The notes under the pieces: generated by a model
Databases searched by the model: none
Told to the model about the DNA's origin: nothing
The model's input: the letters and a program-made list of their open reading frames with translations, nothing else
Shown here: piece after piece, positions 8,294 to 16,880 of the stretch
How the letters are laid out: every line of letters starts with the position of its first letter
Numbering within the stretch: position 1 is the stretch's first letter
Assembly: GCA_015521735.1 (NCBI GenBank)
Contig: WANQ01000003.1
Span: 98,742-162,741, forward strand
From: Pyrodictiaceae archaeon
GTDB taxonomy: Archaea > Thermoproteota > Thermoprotei_A > Sulfolobales > WANQ01
Reading direction: 5' to 3'
DNA: 64,000 bases
Translations under genes and position numbers: made by a program

Positions 8294-10255
8294 ATGTCTA
8301 AGAAGTCTATGACAATACTAGACGTAAAAGCATGGATAACGGAGACTAAGAGTATTCTAAGAAATGCTAGAATAGTAAACATCTATGGTGAAGAAAACAT
8401 CTACCTAGTAAAACTGTGGGCTAAAACCAGTAATGTTAAACCCATACTACTAATTGAACCCGGCAGAAGAATACACCTAACAGAATATGAACACAAAGTA
8501 CACGAGGCTAAAACACCTCCACCCCTAATCCAAGGACTACGTAAGTATCTTCGTGGAGGAGTAATAGAAGACATAGTACAAGTTGGAAGTGATAGAATAA
8601 TAGCATTAATTATTAGATCCTCTAATAGCGTCTACAAGCTAATAGTAGAGCTAGTACCACGAGGAATAATAGCATTAGTAGACGATAAGGGAAAAATAAT
8701 CTATTCTTCAGAGTACAAGGAAATGCGTGATAGAGTTATTAGGAGAGGAGAAGAGTATAAGCCACCACCTCCACCACCAAATATAATAGAGATAGGCGTT
8801 GATGAAGCACTAAAACTGATAGGAAAAGGGAAAGATATTGTTAGAGGACTTGTTAGAGGACTAGGTATTCCAGGTGAATTAGCAGAAGAAGCTCTAGCAC
8901 GACTAGGAGTTGACAAGAAGACTAAGGTTAAAGACATAGATAGAAATACATTGAAGAAAATATTAGATGAAGTAAGAGGAATCATTAAGAGTGTTGAAGA
9001 GGGAAGAATAGAGCCATGCATTGTTGAGGTAAATGGAGTAGCTGAAACAGTACTACCATTTAAGCCAATAGCATATGCTAATGCCAAGCTCATAGAGTAT
9101 AGCTCCTTCAATAAAGCATTAGACGAGTATTTTACGAGAATTGAGAGAGAAGAAAAAGCGCTTAAGGAGAAGAAGGAAGTAGAAGAGTTGAAGGAGAAGC
9201 TATTATCGAGTATAGAGAAGCAGAAGAAGCTAATAGAAGAATATCAGAGTAAGGCTAAGGAACTTAAAGAAAAAGCTGACATGTTATCTACAAACTATGT
9301 TGCCTTAGAAGAAGTAGCAAACTGTGTTAACAAAGTATTTGATTCTAAGGGATGGAATGGAGTAAAAGAATGTCCCAGTATAGTAGGCTATGATAAGAGT
9401 AGGGGAGTAGTTAAGGCACGTATTAGTGGAGTTGAAGTAGAGTTCAAGGTAGGCTCTAAGCCCTATGACATACTAAGAGAGCTATATGAGGAGGCTAAGA
9501 GTTATAGGAGGAAGGCTGAGAAAGCAGAAGAAGCATTAAGGAATCTTGAAGTTAAGCTAAACGAGCTAGTAGAGAAAGCCCGTAGAATTGCTGAGAAAAC
9601 TAAGGCTAAGATAAGGCGTAGGGAATGGTATGAAAGATATCATTGGATGATAACTAGTGGAGGATACCTAGTAATAGGTGGAAGAAACATTGACCAGAAT
9701 GAATCAATTGTAAGAAAACTCTTAGAACCAAACGATATATTCATGCACGCAGACATACATGGAGCACCCGTTGTAGTAGTGAAAACCCAGGGTAAAACAC
9801 CATCAAGCGAAGATCTACGTGAAGCAGCACTACTAGCAGCATGTTATAGTAAGGCTTGGAAACAGGGACTAGGCTACGTAGACGTATACTGGGTTAAAGG
9901 TAGCCAAGTCTCTAAGTCACCTCCAAGCGGGGAATATTTGCCCAAGGGCTCATTCATGGTCTACGGTAAACGTAACTATATTAGAGTAGAGCTCAGATTA
10001 GGTATAGGCATAGAAGTAATAGATAAATCACCTAGAATAATAATATCACCACCCGACAAGATATCCAGTAAAACCAGATACTACGCAATACTTGTACCAG
10101 GAGATCAAGATCCATCAAAAACTGCTAAAAAGCTAAGAGAACACTGGGTCAAGAAGGCACCCAAGGAGGAGAAGCCTATAATAGAGGCTTTAACGGTAGA
10201 TGATATACGTGAACGCTTACCCGGGAAAAGCCGGGTACTAGTAGTTAAACCTTGA
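8294..10255 (+). CDS. rqcH: RqcH (Rqc2/NEMF homologue, NFACT protein)
   Basis: RqcH binds the large ribosomal subunit with stalled peptidyl-tRNA and starts tailing of the nascent chain in ribosome quality control. The protein has an NFACT-N domain, HhH-like and long coiled-coil middle regions (about 300-350 and 400-480), and a C-terminal NFACT-R domain with the block DIFMHADIHGAPVVVVK. The open frame extends upstream to 8006, but that part is a shadow of the opposite gene. Starts at 8270 or 8294 fit the family, which normally begins close to the LDVKAW segment; from 8294 the protein has 653 residues. A proline run lies near residue 155. Confidence 0.93.
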   Translation: MSKKSMTILDVKAWITETKSILRNARIVNIYGEENIYLVKLWAKTSNVKPILLIEPGRRIHLTEYEHKVHEAKTPPPLIQGLRKYLRGGVIEDIVQVGSDRIIALIIRSSNSVYKLIVELVPRGIIALVDDKGKIIYSSEYKEMRDRVIRRGEEYKPPPPPPNIIEIGVDEALKLIGKGKDIVRGLVRGLGIPGELAEEALARLGVDKKTKVKDIDRNTLKKILDEVRGIIKSVEEGRIEPCIVEVNGVAETVLPFKPIAYANAKLIEYSSFNKALDEYFTRIEREEKALKEKKEVEELKEKLLSSIEKQKKLIEEYQSKAKELKEKADMLSTNYVALEEVANCVNKVFDSKGWNGVKECPSIVGYDKSRGVVKARISGVEVEFKVGSKPYDILRELYEEAKSYRRKAEKAEEALRNLEVKLNELVEKARRIAEKTKAKIRRREWYERYHWMITSGGYLVIGGRNIDQNESIVRKLLEPNDIFMHADIHGAPVVVVKTQGKTPSSEDLREAALLAACYSKAWKQGLGYVDVYWVKGSQVSKSPPSGEYLPKGSFMVYGKRNYIRVELRLGIGIEVIDKSPRIIISPPDKISSKTRYYAILVPGDQDPSKTAKKLREHWVKKAPKEEKPIIEALTVDDIRERLPGKSRVLVVKP

Positions 10256-10271
10256 GTGGAGGCGTGGAATT

Positions 10272-10721
10272 GTGGGAGAGGAAAGACCACTCCTTGTAAG
10301 AGACATAATGGTCTATGATCCAGTCATGGTTACTCCTGATACAAATGTAGTGGAAATAGCTAAGATAATGAAAGAAAAGAATATTGGTAGCGTAATAGTA
10401 GTAGAGGATGGTAGACTAGTTGGAATAGTAACTGAAGAAGACTTGATAAGAAGAGTTCTAGCTGAAGGAAGAGATCCTGTAAGAACTAAGGCAGCAGACG
10501 TCATGACAAGACCCGTAGTATACGTATCTCCTGATACAGAGCTTAAGGAAGCAGCACTATTAATGGCAAGACTAGGTATAGGGCATTTACCAGTAGTTGA
10601 AGGTAATAGAGTTGTAGGTATAATAGCTGAGTACGATATAGTAAGACTTACACCAGAACTAATAGAACTACTATATGTTAAGGGGAAGTTTAAGTCTACT
10701 AGTGGTGTTGAAGTAGAATAA
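10272..10721 (+). CDS. CBS-domain pair protein
   Basis: A 149-residue protein consisting of two CBS domains (about 7-60 and 76-130) and nothing else. Each domain shows the usual pattern: a DIM-type start, a helix ending in MxxxxIGSVIVV or ARLGIGHLPVV, and GIVTEEDL or GIIAEYDI. A CBS pair (Bateman module) usually binds an adenosine nucleotide or similar ligand and regulates a partner. The GTG start follows GGAGGCGTGG. It begins only 16 bases after rqcH and heads a run of five CBS-only genes. Confidence 0.93.
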   Translation: MGEERPLLVRDIMVYDPVMVTPDTNVVEIAKIMKEKNIGSVIVVEDGRLVGIVTEEDLIRRVLAEGRDPVRTKAADVMTRPVVYVSPDTELKEAALLMARLGIGHLPVVEGNRVVGIIAEYDIVRLTPELIELLYVKGKFKSTSGVEVE

Positions 10722-10913
10722 CTTTCTACTATCTCTCGTTTTAATTCTTGTTCATAGCTCCACCTAGAGTCTTATACCTTAACCTATATTTAACCTGGAA
10801 GCACCTAGATAAAACTGGGTGTACTAGCCTTCGCTCTACGTATTCTAGAATTCTTCTCGAGAAATCATCCAGTACTTAAACCAGACGATCCAGCCTTACG
10901 TGCTAGAAAGGTT

Positions 10914-11624
10914 ATGAGGGATACTGGTGTAAGAATAATACCTATAGTAGAATCACGTTCTCTAAAAGGAATTATTAGTAGGTTAGGTGTACTTAGCATA
11001 ACATCTTCTAGGTCTAATCTAAGAGCAATTGACATAGCAGAAGAACCATTAGTAGTAGTTAACCCTCAAGACGAGCTTAATAGTGTAGTAGATAGAATGC
11101 TTAGAGTTGATGAATGGTATGCACCAGTAGTAAATGAAAGAAACGAGTACCTAGGAGTTCTAGGCCTAGAACACATAATATCCTATTTCATATCTAAAGA
11201 AGATAAACCTAAAGCACTATTTAACCCAGTAGAACAATACATGACACGTGAAGTAGAATTCGTTAAAATAGACGACCACGTATCACGTTTATGGAAGAAG
11301 ATGTTGAAGTATAGATATGCTGGCTACCCTGTTCTAGACGATAAGGATAGGGTAATAGGTGTTGTAACCCAATACGACTTACTAAGGTACGGGTTTACTA
11401 GGATAGATCTTGAATCTGAGAGTCCTCCTAGAAAAGGCCCACGTGTAAGAGAGATAATGTCTACTCCACCAATAACAGTTAAGCCTAAGGACCAATTACT
11501 TAAAGTGGCCGAGACAATGATTACACGTGGTATAGGTAGAGTAGTAGTCGTAGACGATATAGGACACCTTGTAGGAATAGTTGATAGAGAGGATGTAGTT
11601 AAAGCTATTATGGGTAAAACCTAA
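10914..11624 (+). CDS. Four-CBS-domain protein, N-terminus probably longer
   Basis: From the first ATG this gives 236 residues covering nearly four CBS domains. The first domain lacks its opening strand and helix if translation starts at 10914. In the same frame the 33 codons before that ATG, back to about 10815, encode the missing conserved helix (PDDPALRARKVM). They contain no ATG, GTG or TTG; the only candidate is a CTG at 10815, and a TAG stop follows further upstream at 10806. A TATA-like stretch lies near 10785. The real protein therefore probably starts upstream with an unusual codon, or the 5' end is damaged. Confidence 0.85.
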   Translation: MRDTGVRIIPIVESRSLKGIISRLGVLSITSSRSNLRAIDIAEEPLVVVNPQDELNSVVDRMLRVDEWYAPVVNERNEYLGVLGLEHIISYFISKEDKPKALFNPVEQYMTREVEFVKIDDHVSRLWKKMLKYRYAGYPVLDDKDRVIGVVTQYDLLRYGFTRIDLESESPPRKGPRVREIMSTPPITVKPKDQLLKVAETMITRGIGRVVVVDDIGHLVGIVDREDVVKAIMGKT

Positions 11625-11682
11625 CATGGTAATCCTTATTATCCATTAAACATATATTACTAGTCTATGAGGAGGATACATC

Positions 11683-12627
11683 TTGTATAGACCAGCCCCT
11701 AAGCCTCGAAGAGTTGAAGGATATCGTTGGCTTAGAAGTGATGGTACTCCTAACTTCTCAGACCACGTATATAGACGTGAAGGAGAAGTAGCCCGTATAG
11801 CTAAAACTGATCTAAAAACAGCATCACCTACAACACCTATCCTAGAACTAGCAGAGTCTATGACATACAATAACATTAGAAGTATACCAATAGTTAATAG
11901 TAAGCTCGAGTTAGAGGGACTAGTACTTGCAACAAGTATAGTTAACTACATTGGTGGAGGAGAACTATACAACATAGTAGTTGAAAGACATGGTAAAAAC
12001 ATTTACAGTGCTTTAAGAGAGCCTGCATCAACAATAATGATAAGGAACCCCATAGTAGCTAAGATAACTGATAAGATAACCAAGGTATTAGAGAAAATGA
12101 TACTTGAAGGTATAGGTGTAGTACCAGTACTAGACGAAGAGGACAAGATATACGGTATAATTACCGAGAGAGACCTAGTAGAATACTTCGCCGAGAAAGA
12201 GGAAGTAGGGGTTAGTGTTTCAGAAGTTATGTCTAAGGAAGTAATAACAATAAACCGTGAAGCAACGGTTAAGAAGGCAGCAGAGACTATGATTAAGCTA
12301 GGTTTTCGGCGATTACCAGTAGTTGAGGAGGAGAAAATAGCTGGCATGGTGACTGCTAAAGATATTGTAAGATTTATTGGTAGCCACGAAGTATTCAAGA
12401 AGACGACTACAGGGAATATCGAGGAGGCCTTATCAACACCTATAGTAGAGGTTATGAACAAGTTCGTTTACACAATACCACCTACAACAGATATTGGTGA
12501 AGCAGCTAAACAGATGATGGAGAAAGGTGTAAGTAGCCTACTAGTTGTTGAAGACGAGAGACTCCTAGGAATTGTTACTGAAAGAGACATTCTATACGGT
12601 ATTCTCGTGAAAACAGGTAAGAGGTAG
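11683..12627 (+). CDS. Four-CBS-domain protein
   Basis: A 314-residue protein with a basic N-terminal tail of about 35 residues (rich in R, P and Y), followed by four CBS domains. The domains are marked by repeated endings such as GIITERDLVEYF, GMVTAKDIVRFI and GIVTERDILYGI. The TTG start is supported by GAGGAGG about 8 bases upstream. It probably senses adenine nucleotides as two Bateman modules; no catalytic domain is attached. It lies 58 bases after the previous CBS gene and 7 bases before the next. Confidence 0.92.
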   Translation: MYRPAPKPRRVEGYRWLRSDGTPNFSDHVYRREGEVARIAKTDLKTASPTTPILELAESMTYNNIRSIPIVNSKLELEGLVLATSIVNYIGGGELYNIVVERHGKNIYSALREPASTIMIRNPIVAKITDKITKVLEKMILEGIGVVPVLDEEDKIYGIITERDLVEYFAEKEEVGVSVSEVMSKEVITINREATVKKAAETMIKLGFRRLPVVEEEKIAGMVTAKDIVRFIGSHEVFKKTTTGNIEEALSTPIVEVMNKFVYTIPPTTDIGEAAKQMMEKGVSSLLVVEDERLLGIVTERDILYGILVKTGKR

Positions 12628-12634
12628 GCTAAGA

Positions 12635-13474
12635 GTGCCAGTAAAGGTTTCATCATATATGTCTTCACCAGTAATAGCAGCCTCACCATACGATAACCTA
12701 GCCCACATACGTAACCTAATGATAAGGCATCACGTAGGTAGAATAGTCATAGTAGAAGACAATAAACCTGTAGGGATAATAACAAAGAACGACTTCATAA
12801 GAGCCTTGTTCTCTAGAAGAAGATACACTAAGCCTTTAGAGGAAATAAAAGCAGAGGAAATAATGACTAGAAACATAGTTGTTATAGAGGAGAATAAGAG
12901 TATTAAGAATGCAGCTAAGCTCATGTTAAGATACAGTATTAGTGGTTTACCAGTTGTGTCAAGAGAGGGTATGCTGGTAGGTATAATAACTTTAACAGAT
13001 CTTACAAGAGCTTATGCTGAAAGATATCAGGGTAAGCTAAGAGTAGCAGATGTAATGAGAAGGAACCCCTCAGTAGTTTCTAGAAGCCATAGCCTATTCT
13101 ACGTAGTAGACCTATTATCTAAGGATCCTGCAGGTAAAGTCGTTGTAGTAGAAGGTGGTAAGCCTATAGGCATTATAGCTGAAAGCGATATAGCATTTAT
13201 TAACACGCTAGCTCTCCCAAGAGATGTAAAGTACATTAAACGTGTTAGTACAGCTAAGGGTAGAGCAACAACTATAAGAGTATACGCTATGCCCATAGCA
13301 GCAGACATAATGACACCTAACCCCCTAACAGCTAAGCCTCTCGAAGACTTAGCATTAGCAGCTGACACGATGATAAAGAATAATATCAGTATACTACCAG
13401 TAGTAGACGAAGAAGATAACTTAATGGGTATTGTAACTAAGATTGAAATAGCTAAAGCTATTACAAGACTCTAA
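12635..13474 (+). CDS. Four-CBS-domain protein
   Basis: A 279-residue protein built of four CBS domains, with the repeating ends GIITKNDFIRAL, GIITLTDLTRAY, GIIAESDIAFI and GIVTKIEIAKAI. The linker between domains 3 and 4 (about residues 190-215) is longer and basic. The start is a GTG at 12635, seven bases after the preceding stop, so coupled expression is likely. As with the neighbours, ligand binding is inferred from the fold; the target of regulation is unknown. Confidence 0.92.
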   Translation: MPVKVSSYMSSPVIAASPYDNLAHIRNLMIRHHVGRIVIVEDNKPVGIITKNDFIRALFSRRRYTKPLEEIKAEEIMTRNIVVIEENKSIKNAAKLMLRYSISGLPVVSREGMLVGIITLTDLTRAYAERYQGKLRVADVMRRNPSVVSRSHSLFYVVDLLSKDPAGKVVVVEGGKPIGIIAESDIAFINTLALPRDVKYIKRVSTAKGRATTIRVYAMPIAADIMTPNPLTAKPLEDLALAADTMIKNNISILPVVDEEDNLMGIVTKIEIAKAITRL

Positions 13475-13500
13475 AACGGTATACTAGGAGATGATGGGCT

Positions 13501-14319
13501 ATGAGTGTCTCGGATAAGGCTAAGACTAGGATAGGAGATGTTATGGAGAAAGAATTCCCCATAGTAGATAAAGATGAAACACTCTACCATGCAGTAAAGG
13601 TTATGGAGAAATACGGTTATGATAGAGTAGTTGTTGTTGAAGAAGGAAGACTTGTAGGTGTTGCTACAAAAAAGGATATACTAATGAAGCTTGGAACAGA
13701 ACGTACTAGAAGAACAACACCTAGTAGAATGCATATATCAAGCTTCATGACACCAAACCCTATAACAATAACACCTGAAAAAACAATTGGAGAAGCAGCT
13801 AAAACAATGGTGTCTAGGGAAATTAGTAGCCTACCCGTAGTAGAAGGCAATGAACTAGTAGGACTAGTAACCAAGACTACTATAGCAAAACTATTAGTAG
13901 ACCTAGATGTACCAGTAAGAGAGGTAATGACTACTAGCCCTATAGCAGTTAAGTTAACCGATAGAGTACTACATGTTAGACAATTAATACTAAACGAAGG
14001 ATTAACATTTATACCAGTAATAGACGAGGAGGGAAGAGTCCTAGGATCAATATCAATAGACGAAGTAGCTGATGCCCTATTCGCATTCCACGACATAGTA
14101 CCAGAAAAACATAGAAAGGAGAGAATACAACACCTACTAGTATCAGATGTAATGAGGCTAAGACCACCAAAAGCTAGTGCAACTGATCCACTAGGAGAAG
14201 TAATAAAGGACATGTTGAAGAGAAGATATCGTGGAGCAATAATAGTTGACGATGAGGGTAGACCTATAGGAGTAGTAACTTTAACAGACATAACAGAATA
14301 CATGGCAACACTAGCATAA
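13501..14319 (+). CDS. Four-CBS-domain protein
   Basis: A 272-residue protein with four CBS domains, closing the array. Domain ends are visible as GVATKKDILMKL, GLVTKTTIAKLL, GSISIDEVADAL and GVVTLTDITEYM. The ATG start has AGGAGATGATGGG just upstream. The third domain has departed furthest from the consensus. Similarity in order and spacing to the two previous genes suggests tandem duplication followed by divergence, although residue identity between them is only moderate by eye. Confidence 0.92.
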   Translation: MSVSDKAKTRIGDVMEKEFPIVDKDETLYHAVKVMEKYGYDRVVVVEEGRLVGVATKKDILMKLGTERTRRTTPSRMHISSFMTPNPITITPEKTIGEAAKTMVSREISSLPVVEGNELVGLVTKTTIAKLLVDLDVPVREVMTTSPIAVKLTDRVLHVRQLILNEGLTFIPVIDEEGRVLGSISIDEVADALFAFHDIVPEKHRKERIQHLLVSDVMRLRPPKASATDPLGEVIKDMLKRRYRGAIIVDDEGRPIGVVTLTDITEYMATLA

Positions 14320-14552
14320 ACATTACACCTGTTAACTAAACAGTTTTTAAGATACAACTACTAGGCATAGAATACTTCATACAATAAACCACGTAGAGGC
14401 CTTAAAGATACCAACTCTAGTGAATTAGCTGGCCTAGGAGGACAATAGTATTAGTCTTCTAGATTGTAGTCAACCATGTTTTATTGCTTTTATACCCCTA
14501 TATACTGAAATATTGTATCCTAGGATATAGTGTATTGAAGGAAGATGCTAAG

Positions 14553-15083
14553 ATGAATAGGGAATCCGTAGAACTAAAGTTCGTAGTTGACACTATGCTC
14601 GGAGACCTTGCCCGATGGCTACGAATACTAGGCTATGATACAAAGTATTCTAGAAGCTACGAGGACTGGCAATTACTAAGGATAGCCGAGAACGAGAATA
14701 GGGTGTTATTAACTAGGGATAGAGGATTGTACTGGAGAGCTAGGAGAAAGGGTTTACAAGCAGTCCTAGTGACAAGTGATGATATTGCTGGAAGACTCTA
14801 CGAGGTCTCCAAGAAATACCCTATAAGACTCTACGTTGACTTCACGTTAACTAGGTGTAGTATCTGTAATACACCGTTAATCAAGGTCAATAAGGAGGAA
14901 GTAAAGGACAATGTACCTAGACCAGTATATGAGAAATACCATGACTTCTGGATATGTCCTAGATGCGGTAAGGTTTACTGGCGTGGAAGCCACTGGATTA
15001 AAATAGAGGAAATACTAAGCCAGGTAAGGGGGATGATTAATGAGTGGAAGCGAGCCCGTACATCCAAGAGAGTTAAGCTTTGA
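14553..15083 (+). CDS. Mut7-C RNase-domain (PIN-like) protein with zinc ribbon
   Basis: A stand-alone Mut7-C (DUF82) protein of about 176 residues. The PIN-like part begins [20 protein letters not shown] and continues with [13 protein letters not shown]; the aspartates in these blocks fit a metal-dependent nuclease site. Near the C-terminus, pairs of cysteines (CSIC, then [14 protein letters not shown]) form a zinc ribbon, as is usual for the family. I use the ATG at 14553 because the upstream extension of the frame does not look conserved. It overlaps the AMMECR1 gene by 44 bases. Confidence 0.87.
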   Translation: MNRESVELKFVVDTMLGDLARWLRILGYDTKYSRSYEDWQLLRIAENENRVLLTRDRGLYWRARRKGLQAVLVTSDDIAGRLYEVSKKYPIRLYVDFTLTRCSICNTPLIKVNKEEVKDNVPRPVYEKYHDFWICPRCGKVYWRGSHWIKIEEILSQVRGMINEWKRARTSKRVKL

Positions 15084-15720
15084 AGAAGGAGTATTCCTCG
15101 TAAAACTAGCTAGACGAGCAGTAGAAGAGTTCCTAAAGAATGGAGTTAAGATTAAGCCATCTGAAAACACTCCACCAAAACTACTAAGACCAGGTATGAC
15201 TTTTACAACCATAGAAGTATTCCATGACTACCATAGACGTAGCCTAAGAGGATGTATAGGTTATCTTCAACCCATTACAAGCCTCGTCCAATCAGTAATA
15301 GATACGGCAATACAAGCAGCAGTAGAAGACCCCCGATTCCCACCAATGCATGCAGGAGAACTAGACTACGTAACCTTTGAAGTCTCAGTACTCTCAACAC
15401 CAAAACTACTAAAAGTAGAAAACCGCTGGGAACTACCCAAACACGTCATAGTAGGTAAGCACGGACTAATAGTAGAGAGGAGAATATACAAGGGAACACT
15501 ACTACCACAAGTACCAGTAGAGTATGGCTGGGACTCTGAAACATTCCTAGCAGAAACATGCCTAAAAGCAGGCCTTAGCCCAGACTGCTGGCTTGACGAA
15601 AAAACACGCATCTACGTATACGAAGCAAGACTATGGCGAGAAAAAGAGCCAAAAGGAGAAATAGAAGAAAGAGACATGACCAAAGAACTAGAAGAACTAT
15701 GGAAGAGTACAAGTAAATAA
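15040..15720 (+). CDS. AMMECR1 family protein
   Basis: A 226-residue AMMECR1-domain protein. Conserved blocks include RGCIGYLQP (about 68-76), DPRFPPM and the closing Trp- and Pro-containing region [18 protein letters not shown]. The family is universal in archaea and eukaryotes. Its biochemical role is unclear, although it is often found beside MEMO and radical SAM proteins; neither is adjacent here. The ATG start has AGGGGGATGATT just upstream. The overlap with the Mut7-C gene suggests translational coupling. Confidence 0.93.
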   Translation: MSGSEPVHPRELSFEEGVFLVKLARRAVEEFLKNGVKIKPSENTPPKLLRPGMTFTTIEVFHDYHRRSLRGCIGYLQPITSLVQSVIDTAIQAAVEDPRFPPMHAGELDYVTFEVSVLSTPKLLKVENRWELPKHVIVGKHGLIVERRIYKGTLLPQVPVEYGWDSETFLAETCLKAGLSPDCWLDEKTRIYVYEARLWREKEPKGEIEERDMTKELEELWKSTSK

Positions 15721-15844
15721 GAAGCACAACGAATAGAACGCGAACTTACAGCATGTATAAAAACCTTCTGTACATCACCTCTATCAAGATTACTGTCTAG
15801 ATATTTTTAGCAATCAATAATAGTATACTCTCTTAAGGGTAAAG

Positions 15845-16369
15845 ATGTTTAGTTCAGGTAGAAGAAAGAAACCAGGTTTGATACTTATATTGCTATCGTC
15901 AGTAGCATTACTATCAATTATAACACTATCACTGATAAAGCCTACGCCAGGAGTAGAGATATCACTAGAGTTCTATGATAAAGGCATACTCGTTAAATCA
16001 TGGCTAGGCATTCCTAGTCTCCCTAAAGGCAGAGTATACGTTGAAGTATACGCCATAGCTCCACCAGGATATAGTGAACCCGAAGTCAAGATATTCAATG
16101 GAACACTAAAATCGCCTAGAATATTCATACCGTATTCTGGTAAGTTCAAGGAAATAGTAGACAAATACTATAAGTGGCTTAGCAAAGCACCAATAACAAA
16201 CAGCGTCCGTGAAACATCAAAATATGGTCTAAGAGTAGACTTATGGATGATATCAGAGAACAACATTATCCAAAGCTACACATACTACGTAACCCATAGC
16301 CCGTGGAAAATACATAAAGGAAGGGATAGCTATACCACCTTCTACTTTCAGCAATATCTTTCAAGCTAA
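15845..16369 (+). CDS. Hypothetical membrane-anchored extracellular protein
   Basis: A 174-residue protein with a basic N-terminus (RKKPG), a membrane segment at about 10-30 (LILILLSSVALLSIITLSLI) and then a soluble part that should face outside. That part is rich in beta-type sequence and aromatic residues, with several possible N-glycosylation sites. I do not recognise the family. It is followed by a 500-base empty stretch and precedes the receptor-like kinase, in the sparse region of the window. Confidence 0.6.
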   Translation: MFSSGRRKKPGLILILLSSVALLSIITLSLIKPTPGVEISLEFYDKGILVKSWLGIPSLPKGRVYVEVYAIAPPGYSEPEVKIFNGTLKSPRIFIPYSGKFKEIVDKYYKWLSKAPITNSVRETSKYGLRVDLWMISENNIIQSYTYYVTHSPWKIHKGRDSYTTFYFQQYLSS

Positions 16370-16880
16370 ATAATATAAGAGATAAGAGTTAATAATTGAG
16401 ATGTGTGCTTTAAGGAATTTTAAGACATTAAGTCCTTCTAACATTAATGCAACGATAAAACTCATCAAATAAAGGAAATGGAGTCTATATGGTCTTTAGG
16501 AAATACTACAACAAAATGCTACAACATAAGGACAAGGCTTAAAGCTTTTAAGAAGCATGGACAAATAAGGAAAGCTTAACAGAGTAAAAGCATATAAGGC
16601 AAAGAAAATCTATCAAAGGTTTTAAGAGGTGTCACGGTTAGTTGACCAATCAAAGAATGTTCAAGTAGCTACATAAGAAACGTACATAACACGTACAAAA
16701 TAAATAACTAAAAAGCATAAATACTCTAATAACTTTAGTAAGCAAAATATCAAAACATTAGGTTAATCTGTAACTAAGAAACGAATCTTTTCCAAGTAGT
16801 CAGAAGATAGGGTTGTCAACAATATTCGGGAAACCTAGAAATATCTGTAATGAACATAACATTAAGGGGGCTACTAGGTA
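16370..16880. other. Gene-free stretch, nothing recognised
   Basis: About 510 bases, very AT-rich and with an excess of A and G on the plus strand. I found no ORF with protein-like composition, no hairpin with a strong stem and no repeat. It may hold the remains of a decayed gene, but nothing in it can be identified. A GGGGG-containing ribosome-binding site at the far end belongs to the kinase gene. Confidence 0.4.

Noticed and set aside
8756..8786. A CCACCACCTCCACCACC repeat.
   Set aside because: It encodes a proline run within RqcH in frame and is not a separate repeat element.
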